Assembly: GCA_002307175.1 (NCBI GenBank)
Contig: DBTS01000049.1
Span: forward strand, 39,201-103,200
Length of the DNA stretch: 64,000 nucleotides
Direction of reading: 5' to 3'
From: Rhodocyclaceae bacterium UBA1310
GTDB taxonomy: Bacteria; Pseudomonadota; Gammaproteobacteria; Burkholderiales; Rhodocyclaceae
Shown: positions 35,150 to 44,056 of the stretch, piece by piece
How the letters are laid out: every line of letters begins with the position of its first letter
Position numbering within the stretch: the first letter of the stretch is position 1
The notes under the pieces: model-generated
What the model saw: the letters and a program-made list of their open reading frames with translations, nothing else
Database searches by the model: none
Told to the model about the DNA's origin: nothing
Position numbers and translations under genes: made by a program

Positions 35150-37456
35150 ATGCGCAAACGCCTGATTGTTCTGAGCCTATTCGTCTTCATCGGACTGCCC
35201 ATCCTCGGTGCCGCAGTCATTGCAATCGCCGCAGCCTTTGCCTGGCCACAACTTCCGCCGCTGAATTCGATCACCGATTACCGCCCGCATATCCCGCTGC
35301 GTGTTTATACCGCTGACGGGGTTCTGATTGGTGAATTTGGCGAGGAGCGTCGCACCTTTGTCGCTGTGCGGAATATTCCGGACAATCTCAAATTCGCAAT
35401 CCTCTCCGCAGAAGACGACCATTTCTTTGAACACAAGGGGGTAGACCTTTCCGGACTGGGCCGCGCCATCCTTTCCAACCTCACGGGCGGAAGCAAGCAG
35501 GGCGGCAGCACCATCACCATGCAGGTTGCCCGCAATTTCTACCTCAGCCGCGAAAAAACGATCACCCGCAAGCTCTACGAAATCCTGCTCTCGATGAAAA
35601 TCGAGCAGAGCCTGACCAAAGAGCAGATTCTCGAGGTCTATATCAACCAGATCTACCTCGGGCAACGCGCCTATGGGTTTGCATCCGCCGCACAGACCTA
35701 TTTCGGCAAAACCCTGGATAAGTTGAGCGTTGCCGAAACAGCGATGCTTGCAGGCCTTCCCAAGGCACCTTCGCGATACAACCCGGTGGTCAATCTGACG
35801 CGCGCCACGGAACGCCAGCACTATGTGCTGCGCCGCATGCACGAACTCGGCCATATCGACGACCAGACGCTGGAAATTGCGCTCAAGGAACCCCTGCATG
35901 TTCTCAATAGCAAGACGGCGACGCAGGCGCCAACACCCGCACTGCACGCCGAATTTGTTGCCGAAATGGCCCGTCAGCTAGCCTATGAGCAATTCAAGGA
36001 CAGTGTGTACACCAATGGTGTGCAGGTCATCACGACGATCACCGCACACGATCAGGAAGCCGCCTATGCTGCCCTGCGCAAGGGTTTGCTGGATTATGAA
36101 AGGCGCCACGGCTATCGCGGTGCAGAGGGGCACGTGGATATCTCGAATGTAAAATCCGATACAGACGAATCCCTCGAGGAACTCATCGAACCCTTTGCTG
36201 ACCTTGATGAAATGCGCGCCGGGATCGTATTGGAAGCATCCCGCAAGAGTCTGCGTGTCTATCTGCGCGGTGGTGAAATTGCCGAAATCACCGGTGACGC
36301 CATGCGCTACCCGGCGCCCATGCTGGCAGACAACGCGCCGCAGCAAAAACGCGTGGAACCCGGCTCGGTGATCCGGGTTGCCAAGGGCGCCAAGGGCTGG
36401 ACGGTCATCCAACCGCCTGAAGTTGAAAGCGGCTTCATTTCTGTGGACCCCCACAATGGTGCAGTGCGTGCCCTTGTGGGCGGCTTCGACTTCAACCGCA
36501 ACAAGTTTAACCACGTCACCATGGCCTGGCGGCAGCCTGGCTCAAGCTTCAAGCCTTTCATTTATTCGGCGGCAATCGACAAGGGCTACACCCCGGGCAG
36601 CATCATTGACGATGCCCCCATCAGTTTCCCGGCAGACGCCACTGGCAGTCAAGCCTGGAGCCCCAGCAACGACGATGGCCGCTACGACGGCCCGATCAGC
36701 ATGCGCACTGCGCTGGTCAAATCCAAGAATGTCGTGGCCATCCGCGTACTTCAGGCCATCACGCCGGCCTACGGCCAAGACTACGTGACCAGCCGCTTCG
36801 GCTTTGATCCGGCCAAGAACCCGCCCTACCTGACCCTGGCGCTTGGCTCAGGGGGCGTAACGCCCTGGCAGATGGCATCTGCGTACGCCACCTTCGCCAA
36901 TGGCGGGTATCGGATCTATCCCTATATCGTCAAGGAAATCCGCGACGCCAACGGCAACGTGATTGCCAAGGCCAATCCGGTGGAAGCCGGTACGAACAGC
37001 GCCAAGCGGGTACTTGATCCGCGCAACGCCTTCCTCATGGACCTGATGCTGCACGATGTCGTCCGCCGTGGCACCGCTGCCAAGGCCATGACTCTGGGGC
37101 GCCGCGATCTGGCTGGCAAGACCGGTACCACCAACGACTTCGTTGACGCCTGGTTCTGTGGCTATCAACCCTCCCTGGTCGGCATCACCTGGGTCGGTTA
37201 CGACCAGCCACGCAAGCTGGGGGCGGGGGAATTTGGCGCCCAGCTGGCACTGCCCATCTGGATGGATTACATGCGCGTTGCCCTGAAGGACACTCCGGAA
37301 CAGTTCATGGCGATGCCTCCCGGGCTGATAGAAGTGAAACCCAGTGTCGAGCGCGAGGGGCCGGACTATATCTATGAGGAACATCTGCCACACGACGACA
37401 CGCCACCTGATGTGAGCCAAAGCGTGCCAGCTGCGTCAGAACCAGTCGCTGAATAG
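35150..37456 (+). CDS. mrcA: Penicillin-binding protein 1A (bifunctional)
   Basis: Class A PBP that polymerises and crosslinks peptidoglycan; 768 residues. A membrane anchor occupies about 5-32. The GT51 glycosyltransferase domain has catalytic Glu88 in AEDDHFFEHKG and GGSTITMQVARNFYL. An OB-like insert follows, then the transpeptidase with nucleophile Ser465 in SSFKPF, SRF-like and KTGT at about 657. AAGGGA precedes the ATG. It is divergent from pilM, the standard arrangement in proteobacteria. The tail is acidic and Pro-rich. Confidence 0.96.
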   Translation: MRKRLIVLSLFVFIGLPILGAAVIAIAAAFAWPQLPPLNSITDYRPHIPLRVYTADGVLIGEFGEERRTFVAVRNIPDNLKFAILSAEDDHFFEHKGVDLSGLGRAILSNLTGGSKQGGSTITMQVARNFYLSREKTITRKLYEILLSMKIEQSLTKEQILEVYINQIYLGQRAYGFASAAQTYFGKTLDKLSVAETAMLAGLPKAPSRYNPVVNLTRATERQHYVLRRMHELGHIDDQTLEIALKEPLHVLNSKTATQAPTPALHAEFVAEMARQLAYEQFKDSVYTNGVQVITTITAHDQEAAYAALRKGLLDYERRHGYRGAEGHVDISNVKSDTDESLEELIEPFADLDEMRAGIVLEASRKSLRVYLRGGEIAEITGDAMRYPAPMLADNAPQQKRVEPGSVIRVAKGAKGWTVIQPPEVESGFISVDPHNGAVRALVGGFDFNRNKFNHVTMAWRQPGSSFKPFIYSAAIDKGYTPGSIIDDAPISFPADATGSQAWSPSNDDGRYDGPISMRTALVKSKNVVAIRVLQAITPAYGQDYVTSRFGFDPAKNPPYLTLALGSGGVTPWQMASAYATFANGGYRIYPYIVKEIRDANGNVIAKANPVEAGTNSAKRVLDPRNAFLMDLMLHDVVRRGTAAKAMTLGRRDLAGKTGTTNDFVDAWFCGYQPSLVGITWVGYDQPRKLGAGEFGAQLALPIWMDYMRVALKDTPEQFMAMPPGLIEVKPSVEREGPDYIYEEHLPHDDTPPDVSQSVPAASEPVAE

Positions 37457-37485
37457 CTGGCAAAACCCAACAGACCGCCAGCAAA

Positions 37486-37537
37486 GGTGAAGCCCGGATT
37501 TCTGCCGGCTTCACCGGTTTGCTGTGCCAAGCAAACC
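37486..37537. repeat. Two tandem hairpins downstream of mrcA
   Basis: GGTGAAGCC pairs with GGCTTCACC at 37486-37515, and GGTTTGCT pairs with AGCAAACC at 37516-37537. There is no T-run after either. They may serve as 3'-end structures for mrcA. Confidence 0.5.
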
Positions 37538-37545
37538 GTGGATAA

Positions 37546-37599
37546 GCGCAGCACATGAGCTCCGATAACAACCTCACAGCAAGATCATGAATGGATTCC
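37546..37599 (+). repeat. Degenerate half copy of the palindrome family (copy C)
   Basis: This stretch resembles the 3' arm of the palindrome after btuB. It shares GCGCA, ATGA, TCCGAT and a last 24 bases matching at 19 positions, including AAGATCATGAA. No matching 5' arm was found, so it looks like a decayed copy. It lies between the convergent mrcA and cyaY genes. Confidence 0.5.
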
Positions 37600-37652
37600 A
37601 AGGGTACCCGCCGTAACACCAGCGCGCCTTCCTGTACCGGCACAAACCCTCC

Positions 37653-37988
37653 TCAGGCCTTCAATATCAGGGCTTCCTCCGCCTGCTCGGATACGAGTGC
37701 AGCAAGTGCTGCCCACAATTCCTTACCATCGCGCGTTCCTACCCAGGCGTCTCCTTCCGGCCGGAAATGGAAACCACCGCTGCGCGCCGCAACCCAGATT
37801 TCACGCGCCGCGACGTGCCGATTAATGATCATCTGGGAACCATTTTCAAACTCCAGCTTGAGTACACCGTCGGGCATCAGCTCGATGTCGATGTCGATCC
37901 CCGCATGGTCCCCGGCTGTCTCGACGGCCTGTTCAATCCGGCCCAACACCTGTTCAGCAGCTGCTACAAATTCTGTTTCATTCATCAT
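37653..37988 (-). CDS. cyaY: Frataxin-like iron-binding protein CyaY
   Basis: Small cytoplasmic protein (111 residues) that binds iron and modulates Fe-S cluster assembly with IscS. The family pattern of acidic N-terminal helix, IDIELMPDGVLKLEFENGSQMIINRH, AAREIWVAARSGGFHF and a C-terminal helix is complete. Divergent from lptM, with 48 bases between the starts, as in many proteobacteria. A start one codon downstream is possible because the sequence begins with two Met. Confidence 0.95.
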   Translation of the reverse strand: MMNETEFVAAAEQVLGRIEQAVETAGDHAGIDIDIELMPDGVLKLEFENGSQMIINRHVAAREIWVAARSGGFHFRPEGDAWVGTRDGKELWAALAALVSEQAEEALILKA

Positions 37989-38036
37989 TCCTATTCCTTT
38001 GCTACCATAGGCGTTTCAATTTCCCCAGGTCGAATC

Positions 38037-38234
38037 ATGCGTATCTCACTGCTTGCCACCCTCTGTCTCGCCCTTTCCGCTTGCGGCATCAAGGGCCCGC
38101 TGGAACTTCCGCAGCGCTCCAGCCCGGTTCCCCAGTCACACCATGTACAGGCCGCGCCGGCACAGAAGCCTGCAGCGTCGCAATCTGGCCCGACACAGTC
38201 AGCACCCGCAGCAGACTCTACGGAAAAACAGTGA
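38037..38234 (+). CDS. lptM: LPS-assembly-associated lipoprotein LptM (YifL)
   Basis: A short lipoprotein of 65 residues. A signal peptide with lipobox (LALSAC, Cys at about 16) is followed by GIKGPLELP, the conserved LptM motif. LptM assists oxidative maturation and assembly of the LptD translocon. The rest is a Pro/Ala/Gln-rich tail. AGGT precedes the ATG. Usually lysA and dapF follow; here they do not, and about 270 bases of non-coding sequence come next. Confidence 0.88.
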   Translation: MRISLLATLCLALSACGIKGPLELPQRSSPVPQSHHVQAAPAQKPAASQSGPTQSAPAADSTEKQ

Positions 38235-38504
38235 CGCCTAGCGGTGATAGATAGGCCCAGGAGGGCCGCCGTACATCCTCCACCAGACCAACGAGCCCGA
38301 CAGAGCCAAGCGTATCCACATCCTACCCACAAGGGCAAGCTCTCTTGTAGACAAAGTCGCAAGTGCATTCTTGGTATCTGCCCGATGGCAGAGAAGGCGC
38401 CATTGACTAGACTGCTAGGTGTGGAAATCCTCCCACAGTTTCATAATAATGGATCTCCACGCGTGATTTTCTCGCACAATAGATAAGCTGCTCCGGAGGA
38501 ATGC

Positions 38505-40760
38505 GTGGTTAACATGACAGCAGACGAAGAACTTCTCTTCGCGAAAGACGTCTCGTCGGAAGTGTCCGGCAAACCACGCGAACACCTCGCTCCGTGGCGC
38601 ATTCTGATCGTCGATGATGATCCCGATGTGCACACAACGACCTCCTTCGCCCTGCGCGGAACGGAAATCCTCGGCCGCAGCCTGGCCTTCCTGCACGCGG
38701 ACTCAGCCGAGCAGGCACGCAAGGTACTCGGTAATGAAAACGACATAGCGGTGATCCTGCTTGATGTCGTCATGGAAGAAGAAGACTCCGGACTCAAGCT
38801 CGTCCGTGTCATTCGCGAGCAGTTGGGCATGCTCGATACGCGCATCATCCTGCGCACCGGCCAGCCCGGCTACGCCCCGGAGATGGATGCCATTCGTGAC
38901 TACGACATCAATGACTACAAGACCAAGTCCGAACTCACACGCAACAAGCTTTTTACCGCGCTGACCTCGGCAATCCGCTCTTACCGCCAGATCCGCACCA
39001 TCAACAGCAACCGCCATGGCCTGGACCTCATCGTTCGTGCAAGCGGCGAACTGCTGGCACTCTCAGGCATCCGAAATTTCGCGGCAGGCGTCATCACACA
39101 GATGTCCGCACTTCTGGGCATCATGCCCGAGGGTCTGATCTGCGTCCGGCGGCCTCCTGAGGGCGTCCTCAGTCACTCTGATGACACGGTGGTGATTGCC
39201 GCTGCAGGGCGGTATGCTTCTTTGATCAACCTGCCTATCAAAGAAATCGGCAACGACCACGTCTACGCCTGCCTGAACCACTGCATGGATCTTGAGCAGC
39301 ATGTGTTTGGCCCGGACTACACCACCCTTTTCTTCGGCAGCCGCAGTCATCGCAACATGGCAGCCTATCTGGATGCGCCACTGGAAATCGACGATAGCAG
39401 CCGCCAGCTTCTGGAAGTTTTCTGCACCAACATCTCAGTCGGGCTGGAAAATACCCTGCTGTTTTCCCAACTCCATGAGTTTGCGTACTTCGATTCCCTG
39501 ACTGGTCTGCCCAATCGGCGCAGCCTCATCAACAAACTTGATGAACGTCTGCTCGGCGGCGAGCGTGGCCGTTACAGCCTGGCGCTCATGGATCTGGATG
39601 CCTTTGCGGAAACTAATGATGCCCTCGGCCATCAGTACGGCGACGAGCTTCTCAAGACCGTTGCCGAACGTATCCGGTCGACCATGGGCCCACAATGCAC
39701 CCTGGCGCGTCTTTCGGCAGACACCTTCGCGATCCTCGGGCAGATTGAACAGCTGCTCCCCGCCAAACTCCTGGGAATTTTCCGTGATCCTTTCCTGATC
39801 CAGGAACATGAGCTCATGATCAGCTGCACCATGGGCATTGCCCATCTGGCTGATATTGATGGCAACGGCTCGGAAGCACTCAAGGATGCCTACCTTGCTC
39901 TGCGCAAGGCGAAGAGCCAGACCCGCGGCGAATACGTCCTCTTCAGCCGCGACATGGCCACCGAGATCAGGGAACGCTCACGTCTGCTGCAAGCCCTGCG
40001 CATCGCCATCGAGCGGCAGCGCCTGTTCCTTTGTTATCAGCCCCAGATATGCCTACGTGACGGCCACGTCATCGGCATGGAAGCACTTTTGCGCTGGCGC
40101 ACCGAAGAGGGATCGATGATCAGCCCCGACCGCTTCATCCCGATTGCGGAACATTCTGGTCTGATCGTAGGCATCGGCGACTGGGTTTTGCGCATGTCCT
40201 GCTTCCAGCAGGCCGAGCTTACCAAAGCTGGTTTCCACGATCTGTCGGTGGGCGTGAATGTCTCCATGGGGCAATTCCGCCATCCGCGCTTCCTGTCTTC
40301 CCTGCAGAGTGCACTGGCTGATAGCGGTGCCAACCCAACGCTGATCGAGCTGGAAATCACCGAATCCATGGCCATGGAGGAAGCCGATCTGCTGGCCCGC
40401 ACGATTGACAGCATCAAGGCGCTGGGCGTACGTATCGCCGTCGATGATTTTGGCACCGGATTTTCCTCACTCTCCTATCTGCAACGCCTGCAGGTTGATC
40501 GTCTCAAGATTGATAAAGCGTTTGTCGCGGAAATCGAAAAGAGCGAGCGCGCCCGGCGCATCCCCGAGCTGGTCATCCAGTTGGGGCACAAACTCGGCCT
40601 GACAGTCATGGCCGAAGGCGTCGAAACCGTGGGACAGGCGGAAATCCTCACCAGCCTTGGCTGTGAAGACGCCCAAGGCTTTCACTATGCCATGCCAATG
40701 GAACCTGACAAACTTATCGATTGGCTGCGAACATATACTGCTAGAATTCCCCATACATAA
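38505..40760 (+). CDS. Response regulator with DUF3369 and EAL phosphodiesterase output (degenerate GGDEF)
   Basis: A cytoplasmic 751-residue regulator. The N-terminal receiver (about 30-155) has the acidic pocket in VDDDPDVH, the phospho-acceptor Asp87 in ILLDVVME and the DUF3369-type IILRTGQPGYAPE and YDINDYKTK. A DUF3369 GAF-like domain follows to about 320. The GGDEF-like domain (330-465) has SADTF in place of GGDEF, so it should not make c-di-GMP. The EAL domain keeps EALLRW near 525, ELEITES, DDFGTG near 646 and EGVET near 704, consistent with active c-di-GMP hydrolysis. The GTG start follows GGAGGA closely; an ATG three codons later is the alternative. It is probably cotranscribed with the histidine kinase 41 bases downstream. 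Confidence 0.9.
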   Translation: MVNMTADEELLFAKDVSSEVSGKPREHLAPWRILIVDDDPDVHTTTSFALRGTEILGRSLAFLHADSAEQARKVLGNENDIAVILLDVVMEEEDSGLKLVRVIREQLGMLDTRIILRTGQPGYAPEMDAIRDYDINDYKTKSELTRNKLFTALTSAIRSYRQIRTINSNRHGLDLIVRASGELLALSGIRNFAAGVITQMSALLGIMPEGLICVRRPPEGVLSHSDDTVVIAAAGRYASLINLPIKEIGNDHVYACLNHCMDLEQHVFGPDYTTLFFGSRSHRNMAAYLDAPLEIDDSSRQLLEVFCTNISVGLENTLLFSQLHEFAYFDSLTGLPNRRSLINKLDERLLGGERGRYSLALMDLDAFAETNDALGHQYGDELLKTVAERIRSTMGPQCTLARLSADTFAILGQIEQLLPAKLLGIFRDPFLIQEHELMISCTMGIAHLADIDGNGSEALKDAYLALRKAKSQTRGEYVLFSRDMATEIRERSRLLQALRIAIERQRLFLCYQPQICLRDGHVIGMEALLRWRTEEGSMISPDRFIPIAEHSGLIVGIGDWVLRMSCFQQAELTKAGFHDLSVGVNVSMGQFRHPRFLSSLQSALADSGANPTLIELEITESMAMEEADLLARTIDSIKALGVRIAVDDFGTGFSSLSYLQRLQVDRLKIDKAFVAEIEKSERARRIPELVIQLGHKLGLTVMAEGVETVGQAEILTSLGCEDAQGFHYAMPMEPDKLIDWLRTYTARIPHT

Positions 40761-40801
40761 AATCGCCAGCAATACGTAGGCATTGCTCCGGGGGAATTCC
40801 A

Positions 40802-42343
40802 TTGGGTCTGACGGTCAGGCGTGCAGTCGTCATGGCAGTGCTGCTCGGCATACTCGGGCCGGCATTCGTCACCGGAATATTCCTGACACGCTCCTTCTAT
40901 GACCGACAGCTTGACTCGGCCATCAATCACAGCCTCAGCCGAAATGCTGAAATCATCACCCTGGGTGTGCGGGAAAACCTGTGGGCGCTCGACAAGGATT
41001 CCGCAAACGCCCTGATTGATGCGGTAATGCTCGAACCAGATGTGGTGAATATCGAAATTTTCGATGCCCACCACAATGTCTTTGCCTCGCGCCAACGCGC
41101 CGGCTTTTCCGGCACACCACGGCATCAGCTTGAGAACCCGATCCTGTATGATGAGCGGGAGATCGGCCGCCTTCGCCTGGAAATCAGCGATGCACCCTTC
41201 AAGCACGAATTGATGGTTCACCTGCTGACGACCTTTGCCACACTGGGCCTGCAGTTGGCCGCCAGCATCCTGCTGATCTTGCTGGTACTCAGGCACCGCA
41301 TCGTACAGCCTCTGATGCGTCTTCACGCAGACGCCATAGCGCTGGCGCAGGGGGACCTGGATAGCGTCATCCGGCCTTTGCATGACGATGAGATTGGGCA
41401 GGTCGGGCAACAGCTGGAAATGACGCGCCGCGCACTCAAGGATCTGTTTGCCACGCTGGAGCAGAGGGTTGTAGAACGCACAGCCGTACTCGAGGCCACC
41501 AATACCGAGCTGGAAAAGGCGCTTGAGCATCTGCACCAGACCCAGGATCATCTCATTCGCTCAGAGAAAATGGCTGCCCTGGGCGCCCTGGTAGCCGGGG
41601 TGGCCCATGAACTGAACACCCCGATAGGCAACAGCCTTCTGGTCTCCAGTACTTTTCAGGAAAGCACCCGACATTTTCAGGGGGAAATCACCAACGGTCT
41701 ACGTCGCTCCTCGCTGCTGGCTTTCGTCGACGAAGCCGAAACCGCCTGTGCCATTCTCATGCGCAACCTCGGTCATGCAGCCGAATTGATTACCAGCTTC
41801 AAGCAGGTGGCGGTAGATCAGACCAGCTCACAGCGTCGCAGCTTCGATCTCGCAGAAATGATTGGAGAAGTCATTCTGACGCTGTCGCCGGCCTTCAAAA
41901 AATCCTGCGCCCATGTCGAGAATCTCATCCCCCCGGGAATCCAGCTCAACAGCTATCCCGGGCCACTGGGGCAGGTCGTTACCAATCTGATCAACAACGC
42001 CTTGTTACACGCATTTGAAAATCGCGAAGAAGGGCGTATCACGCTGGAAATGGCACCGGATGACGATCAGCATGTCATCATCCTGTGCCGGGATGATGGG
42101 ATCGGCATCAGCCCCAGAGATCTGCCCAGAATATTCGACCCGTTCTTCACCACGCGGCTTGACCACAGCGGCAGTGGCCTGGGCCTGAACATCGTGCACA
42201 ACATTGTCACCGGAATGTTGGGAGGCGAAATCCACGTGCATAGCAATCCGGGGCAGGGCAGCATCTTTTCCCTCCATCTGCCCCGATCTGCACCGCGTAC
42301 CTCGGTACAGCTGCCGGCCACGAATTTCATCAATGCCGCATGA
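40802..42343 (+). CDS. Membrane sensor histidine kinase
   Basis: Probable partner of the preceding EAL response regulator; 513 residues. It has a TM helix at about 8-28, a periplasmic sensor to about 138 with no recognised ligand motif, a second TM helix (LQLAASILLILLVL), a HAMP domain, a coiled coil, and a HisKA domain with His269 in GVAHELNTPIGN. The HATPase domain has NLINNALLHAFE, DDGIGI and GSGLGLNIV. The start is uncertain: TTG at 40802 has GGGGGA upstream, and ATG at 40832 is the alternative. A hairpin with a short T-run follows at 42363-42380. Confidence 0.9.
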   Translation: MGLTVRRAVVMAVLLGILGPAFVTGIFLTRSFYDRQLDSAINHSLSRNAEIITLGVRENLWALDKDSANALIDAVMLEPDVVNIEIFDAHHNVFASRQRAGFSGTPRHQLENPILYDEREIGRLRLEISDAPFKHELMVHLLTTFATLGLQLAASILLILLVLRHRIVQPLMRLHADAIALAQGDLDSVIRPLHDDEIGQVGQQLEMTRRALKDLFATLEQRVVERTAVLEATNTELEKALEHLHQTQDHLIRSEKMAALGALVAGVAHELNTPIGNSLLVSSTFQESTRHFQGEITNGLRRSSLLAFVDEAETACAILMRNLGHAAELITSFKQVAVDQTSSQRRSFDLAEMIGEVILTLSPAFKKSCAHVENLIPPGIQLNSYPGPLGQVVTNLINNALLHAFENREEGRITLEMAPDDDQHVIILCRDDGIGISPRDLPRIFDPFFTTRLDHSGSGLGLNIVHNIVTGMLGGEIHVHSNPGQGSIFSLHLPRSAPRTSVQLPATNFINAA

Positions 42344-42362
42344 CAAGCGCCACGCAAAGAGC

Positions 42363-42380
42363 CCGGCAATAGCCGGATTT
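42363..42380 (+). terminator. Possible terminator between histidine kinase and EamA genes
   Basis: Stem CCGGC/GCCGG with a four-base loop, then ATTTT. Short, but well placed 20 bases past the kinase stop codon and just before the convergent EamA gene end. Confidence 0.5.
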
Positions 42381-42382
42381 TG

Positions 42383-43273
42383 CTACGGCTTCCTCGCCCG
42401 ATTGGCGAGCATGACGCCACCCACCACCATGACACCGCCTGCCACGCTCGCCAGAGGAATTGCCTCACGCAAAAGAATGGCAGACAACAGCACACCAAAA
42501 AACGGCACCAGATTTGTGTATTGGGTCGTACGTGCAGCACCCATCACGGCAACTGCCTGGCTGTACCAGACAAAAGACAAGGCTGTACCGATCAGTCCAA
42601 GATAGGCAATCACCGCCCATTCAACTGGCGAGGGCATCTGCCATCCCGCGGCCTGCCATTCGACAGCGGCAGGGACGGCAAGCATCAGGGTTCCGCACAG
42701 TATCGAGAAAAAAGTCATCGACAGGGTATCCAGCCCCTGGGATTGATAACGCAACAATAGCGTATAGACAACCCAGGCCAGCACGGCGCCGAAAATGAAC
42801 AGCTCACCCATCCCGGCGGCGCCTTCGATCAGGCACTGGGGATGGCCGTGTGAAACCACCACAAGCGCGCCAGCGAACGACAGCAGCACACCCAATACCT
42901 GCCGTGGCACCCACCTGGCCCGCTGGATCCAGTTCACCGCACACAGCGTGAGTACCGGGCTGGCCGCCACGATCAAGGCTGCCCGGCTTGCCTGGAGCTT
43001 GCCCAGGCCGGCAAAAAACCCTGCGTTATAGGCAAAAATTCCTGTTGCACCCAGCCCCAGCATGGCCCACCACTGGGAACGGCTGGGCCATTGCAGACGG
43101 CGGCCGCAGAAAGCTACATAAGCGCCCAGACCGACCAAGGCAAAACAGAAGCGCAGACAGGCGGCCACAAAATGCGGCATGGACTGGGCCAGAAAACGCC
43201 CGGCAATGAAAGTGCCCCCCCAGAACAGGGTGGTCAGCACCATGCGCAGAATGATCCCGAAAGAACCTGCCAC
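42383..43273 (-). CDS. EamA family (DMT superfamily) transporter
   Basis: Inner-membrane transporter of 296 residues with ten hydrophobic helices arranged as two EamA repeats. The first repeat has FWGGTFIAGRFL and the second ends in LVPFFGVLLSAILLREAI. Drug/metabolite exporters of this type commonly efflux amino acids or metabolites; the substrate is not predictable. The first codon is GTG, three bases past the SDR stop; an ATG at 43243 is an alternative start. It is the distal gene of the dsbA-SDR group on the minus strand. Confidence 0.87.
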   Translation of the reverse strand: MAGSFGIILRMVLTTLFWGGTFIAGRFLAQSMPHFVAACLRFCFALVGLGAYVAFCGRRLQWPSRSQWWAMLGLGATGIFAYNAGFFAGLGKLQASRAALIVAASPVLTLCAVNWIQRARWVPRQVLGVLLSFAGALVVVSHGHPQCLIEGAAGMGELFIFGAVLAWVVYTLLLRYQSQGLDTLSMTFFSILCGTLMLAVPAAVEWQAAGWQMPSPVEWAVIAYLGLIGTALSFVWYSQAVAVMGAARTTQYTNLVPFFGVLLSAILLREAIPLASVAGGVMVVGGVMLANRARKP

Positions 43274-43276
43274 GCT

Positions 43277-44056
43277 TCAGGTGCGCAGACCGCGTGGCTT
43301 GCGCCCAGCCCGCGAAGCCAGGAAATCGTACAGCCAGCAGGGCAGATGCGGCATGATTCGCGCAACAACCCCCATCTGCCAGGGGATGGTGGTGCGTGCG
43401 ATCCCCTTGTCGATGGCCCTGATGAATCGCTGTGCCGCGACTTCGGCGGGAATGATGAAGGGCATGCGGTAACGATTGACTGCCGTCATCGGAGTGGCAA
43501 TGTAACCAGGGCGGATTTCCGTCACACGCACACCGCTGCCACGCAATTCAACGCGCAAACTTTCAAGATAGCGGGTCACGCCTGCCTTCGAGGCACTATA
43601 GGCACCGGCACCGGGCAAGCCTCTGACTCCGGCAACCGAGGAAATGCCCACCAGTTGGCCGGTATGGGCACGGCGCATGGCCATCAGGAAAGGTTGGAAA
43701 GTCGCCACCATTCCCAGCAGATTGGTGCGCAGAACACGCTCGAACACGGCCAAATCACCACGTTCTTCCGTCAGCGTACCCGCAGACACACCAGCATTCG
43801 CGATCACCACATCCGGCAACCCGAACTGCTCGATAAACTGCCAGGCCACAGTCGCCAGCTGTTCCGGCTCGGCAACATCGGCAACATAATACGCATGCGT
43901 ACCCGGCAATTCGGCCAAGAGTGCCTGCAGAGCATCCTCACGACGCCCTACGAGACCCAGCGTGGCGCCACGCGCTGCATACGCACGGGCCAAAGCAGCA
44001 CCGATACCACTGGAGGCACCGGTGAGGAAAATCCTTTGGCCCGCGGCGTTACTCAC
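43277..44056 (-). CDS. Short-chain dehydrogenase/reductase
   Basis: Classical SDR of 259 residues. The cofactor loop TGASSGIGAA (about 13-22), NAG in ANAGVSAG, the catalytic Ser in GISSVAG and the YSASK tetrad (Tyr and Lys) are present, so it should be enzymatically active. Arg residues after the first glycine loop (GRRED) suggest NADP. The substrate is unknown. It overlaps dsbA by four bases, an arrangement common in betaproteobacteria behind the SPOR gene. Confidence 0.9.
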   Translation of the reverse strand: MSNAAGQRIFLTGASSGIGAALARAYAARGATLGLVGRREDALQALLAELPGTHAYYVADVAEPEQLATVAWQFIEQFGLPDVVIANAGVSAGTLTEERGDLAVFERVLRTNLLGMVATFQPFLMAMRRAHTGQLVGISSVAGVRGLPGAGAYSASKAGVTRYLESLRVELRGSGVRVTEIRPGYIATPMTAVNRYRMPFIIPAEVAAQRFIRAIDKGIARTTIPWQMGVVARIMPHLPCWLYDFLASRAGRKPRGLRT

